7,399 nucleotides of DNA from Litorivivens sp041619575 (lineage in GTDB: Bacteria > Pseudomonadota > Gammaproteobacteria > Pseudomonadales > Spongiibacteraceae), in assembly GCA_041619575.1 (NCBI GenBank), contig JBFKDP010000203.1, positions 1-7,399 on the forward strand, read 5' to 3'. Position numbers and translations under genes: made by a program. The notes under the pieces were generated by a model. It did not search any database. It saw only the letters and a list, made by a program, of their open reading frames with translations, and was not told the origin of the DNA. Position 1 is the stretch's first letter. Each line of letters begins with the position of its first letter. Shown here in pieces: positions 6,971-7,399 of the stretch.

Positions 6971-7335
6971 GTGGCGCCGCAAATAACTCATGTGCATCGC
7001 TTATATGGACAAATCGAACAGGGCGTCGTAGTCTTTCGAGCGATACTGGGATGGCGTGTTAAACTCTTTGAGCTTTTCGGGGGTTAAAATCTGATGTGTC
7101 GCCATTGTTTTAATAATTTTCCGGGCCAATCTGGCTAAAAAATAGGCAAAAATTCAATCGTACGAAGTTCATAGCATTAGACATACTCAAACAGCGCAAC
7201 TTATTGTTTTTATTGTCTATTTCCTGCATTTTGAGGCGTGGGTGGGGTGAGGTAGAGAAGAAGTGCCCCCGGACTTTGGAAGTGAATAATCAAGAGTTAG
7301 TTTAAAAGCTAATCAGATAGGCTAGCTCCGAGCTC
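6971..7335. other. AT-rich downstream region without a clear intact gene
   Basis: About 365 bp between the end of the operon and a possible gene at the right edge. GC falls sharply: 7141-7200 has 21 G/C in 60 bases. It contains the minus-strand remnant described separately. TAATCA occurs twice (7287-7292 and 7310-7315), 23 bp apart, and TTAG..CTAA around 7297-7313 forms a weak imperfect inverted repeat. I see no tRNA, no CRISPR repeat and no hairpin followed by a T-run that would be a convincing terminator of the operon. Confidence 0.5.
7001..7105 (-). pseudogene. Short minus-strand ORF, possible N-terminal remnant of a transposase
   Basis: On the minus strand ATG 7105-7103 opens 34 codons to TAA at 7003-7001. 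The product includes ILTPEKLKEFNTPSQYRS and then DYDALFDLS. Its composition looks coding, and the frame stays open upstream to a stop at 7154-7156, with a plausible alternative TTG start at 7129. The pattern (acidic helix, then F-N-x-P, then an aromatic stretch ending F-x-L) resembles from memory the first residues of some Tn3-type transposases with a DUF4158 region. If that is right, nearly the whole gene has been lost. No Tn3 terminal repeat is seen nearby. It may instead be a small unrelated gene or a chance ORF. Confidence 0.28.
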
Positions 7336-7399
7336 ATGAGCGCAGCTATCGTATTCCCCGCCCGATCAAATTCTCATTACGAACAGAAATCCATGAGAG
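7336..7399 (+). CDS. Possible start of an unidentified gene running off the right edge
   Basis: ATG 7336 opens a frame that is still open at the window end (21 codons, starting MSAAIVFPARSNSHYEQKS). The frame has a stop at 7318-7320, so this ATG is the first start. No good Shine-Dalgarno sequence is present. The ATG sits inside the 10-bp palindrome GCTCATGAGC (7332-7341). The product cannot be named from so short a piece. Confidence 0.3.
   Translation, partial: MSAAIVFPARSNSHYEQKSMR

Noticed and set aside
7125..7135. Hairpin GCCA-ATC-TGGC as operon terminator
   Set aside because: The stem is only 4 bp and is followed by A residues on the + strand; on the minus strand the T-run lies before the hairpin, so it is not a rho-independent terminator in either direction.
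7110..7229. Minus-strand 39-codon ORF in the AT-rich region
   Set aside because: It has no ribosome-binding site, its Asn- and Phe-rich composition is that of AT-rich non-coding DNA, and it lies in a different frame from the better remnant next to it.
7332..7341. 10-bp palindrome GCTCATGAGC as an operator
   Set aside because: It is a single copy made from common sites with no flanking promoter elements, so chance cannot be excluded.

Overview
The window most likely comes from the accessory genome of a proteobacterium. That is an inference: the four central genes belong to the MukBEF/MksBEF/Wadjet family of bacterial condensins and have moderate GC, but no housekeeping marker is present to fix the taxon.

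Left part (1-1215): the tail of an upstream gene runs in from the left edge and stops at 92. It overlaps, through an ATGA, the start of a 332-residue protein of unknown function (89-1087) with an N-terminal four-cysteine zinc-finger motif. A 128-bp non-coding gap follows, which is the likely place for the promoter of the next operon.

Centre (1216-6905): four tightly packed + strand genes with gaps of 4 and 2 bp and a final 4-bp overlap. They encode a Toprim-type nuclease subunit (JetD/MksG-like, 267 aa), a MukB/MksB/JetC-type SMC ATPase (980 aa), a kleisin-like MukF/MksF/JetA-type protein (466 aa) and a MukE/MksE/JetB-type winged-helix subunit (179 aa). Together this is a complete Wadjet/MksBEFG-type system. 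Such systems are known to extrude DNA loops with the SMC-kleisin-KITE motor and to cleave small circular DNA with the Toprim subunit, which protects the cell against plasmids. Two things are unusual: the gene order is D-C-A-B rather than A-B-C-D, with the nuclease first, and the nuclease is clearly shorter than a typical JetD.

Right part (6902-7399): a 22-codon ORF overlaps the end of the last operon gene by ATGA. After it comes an AT-rich stretch with a short minus-strand ORF that looks like the N-terminal remnant of a larger gene, perhaps a transposase. A possible new + strand gene starts at 7336 and runs off the right edge. This half looks like a decayed junction between accessory modules.

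How it works together (inference from the families): JetC, JetA and JetB form the ATP-driven DNA motor and JetD makes the cut once a small circular substrate has been recognised. Whether the upstream zinc-finger gene has any part in this cannot be told from the sequence.
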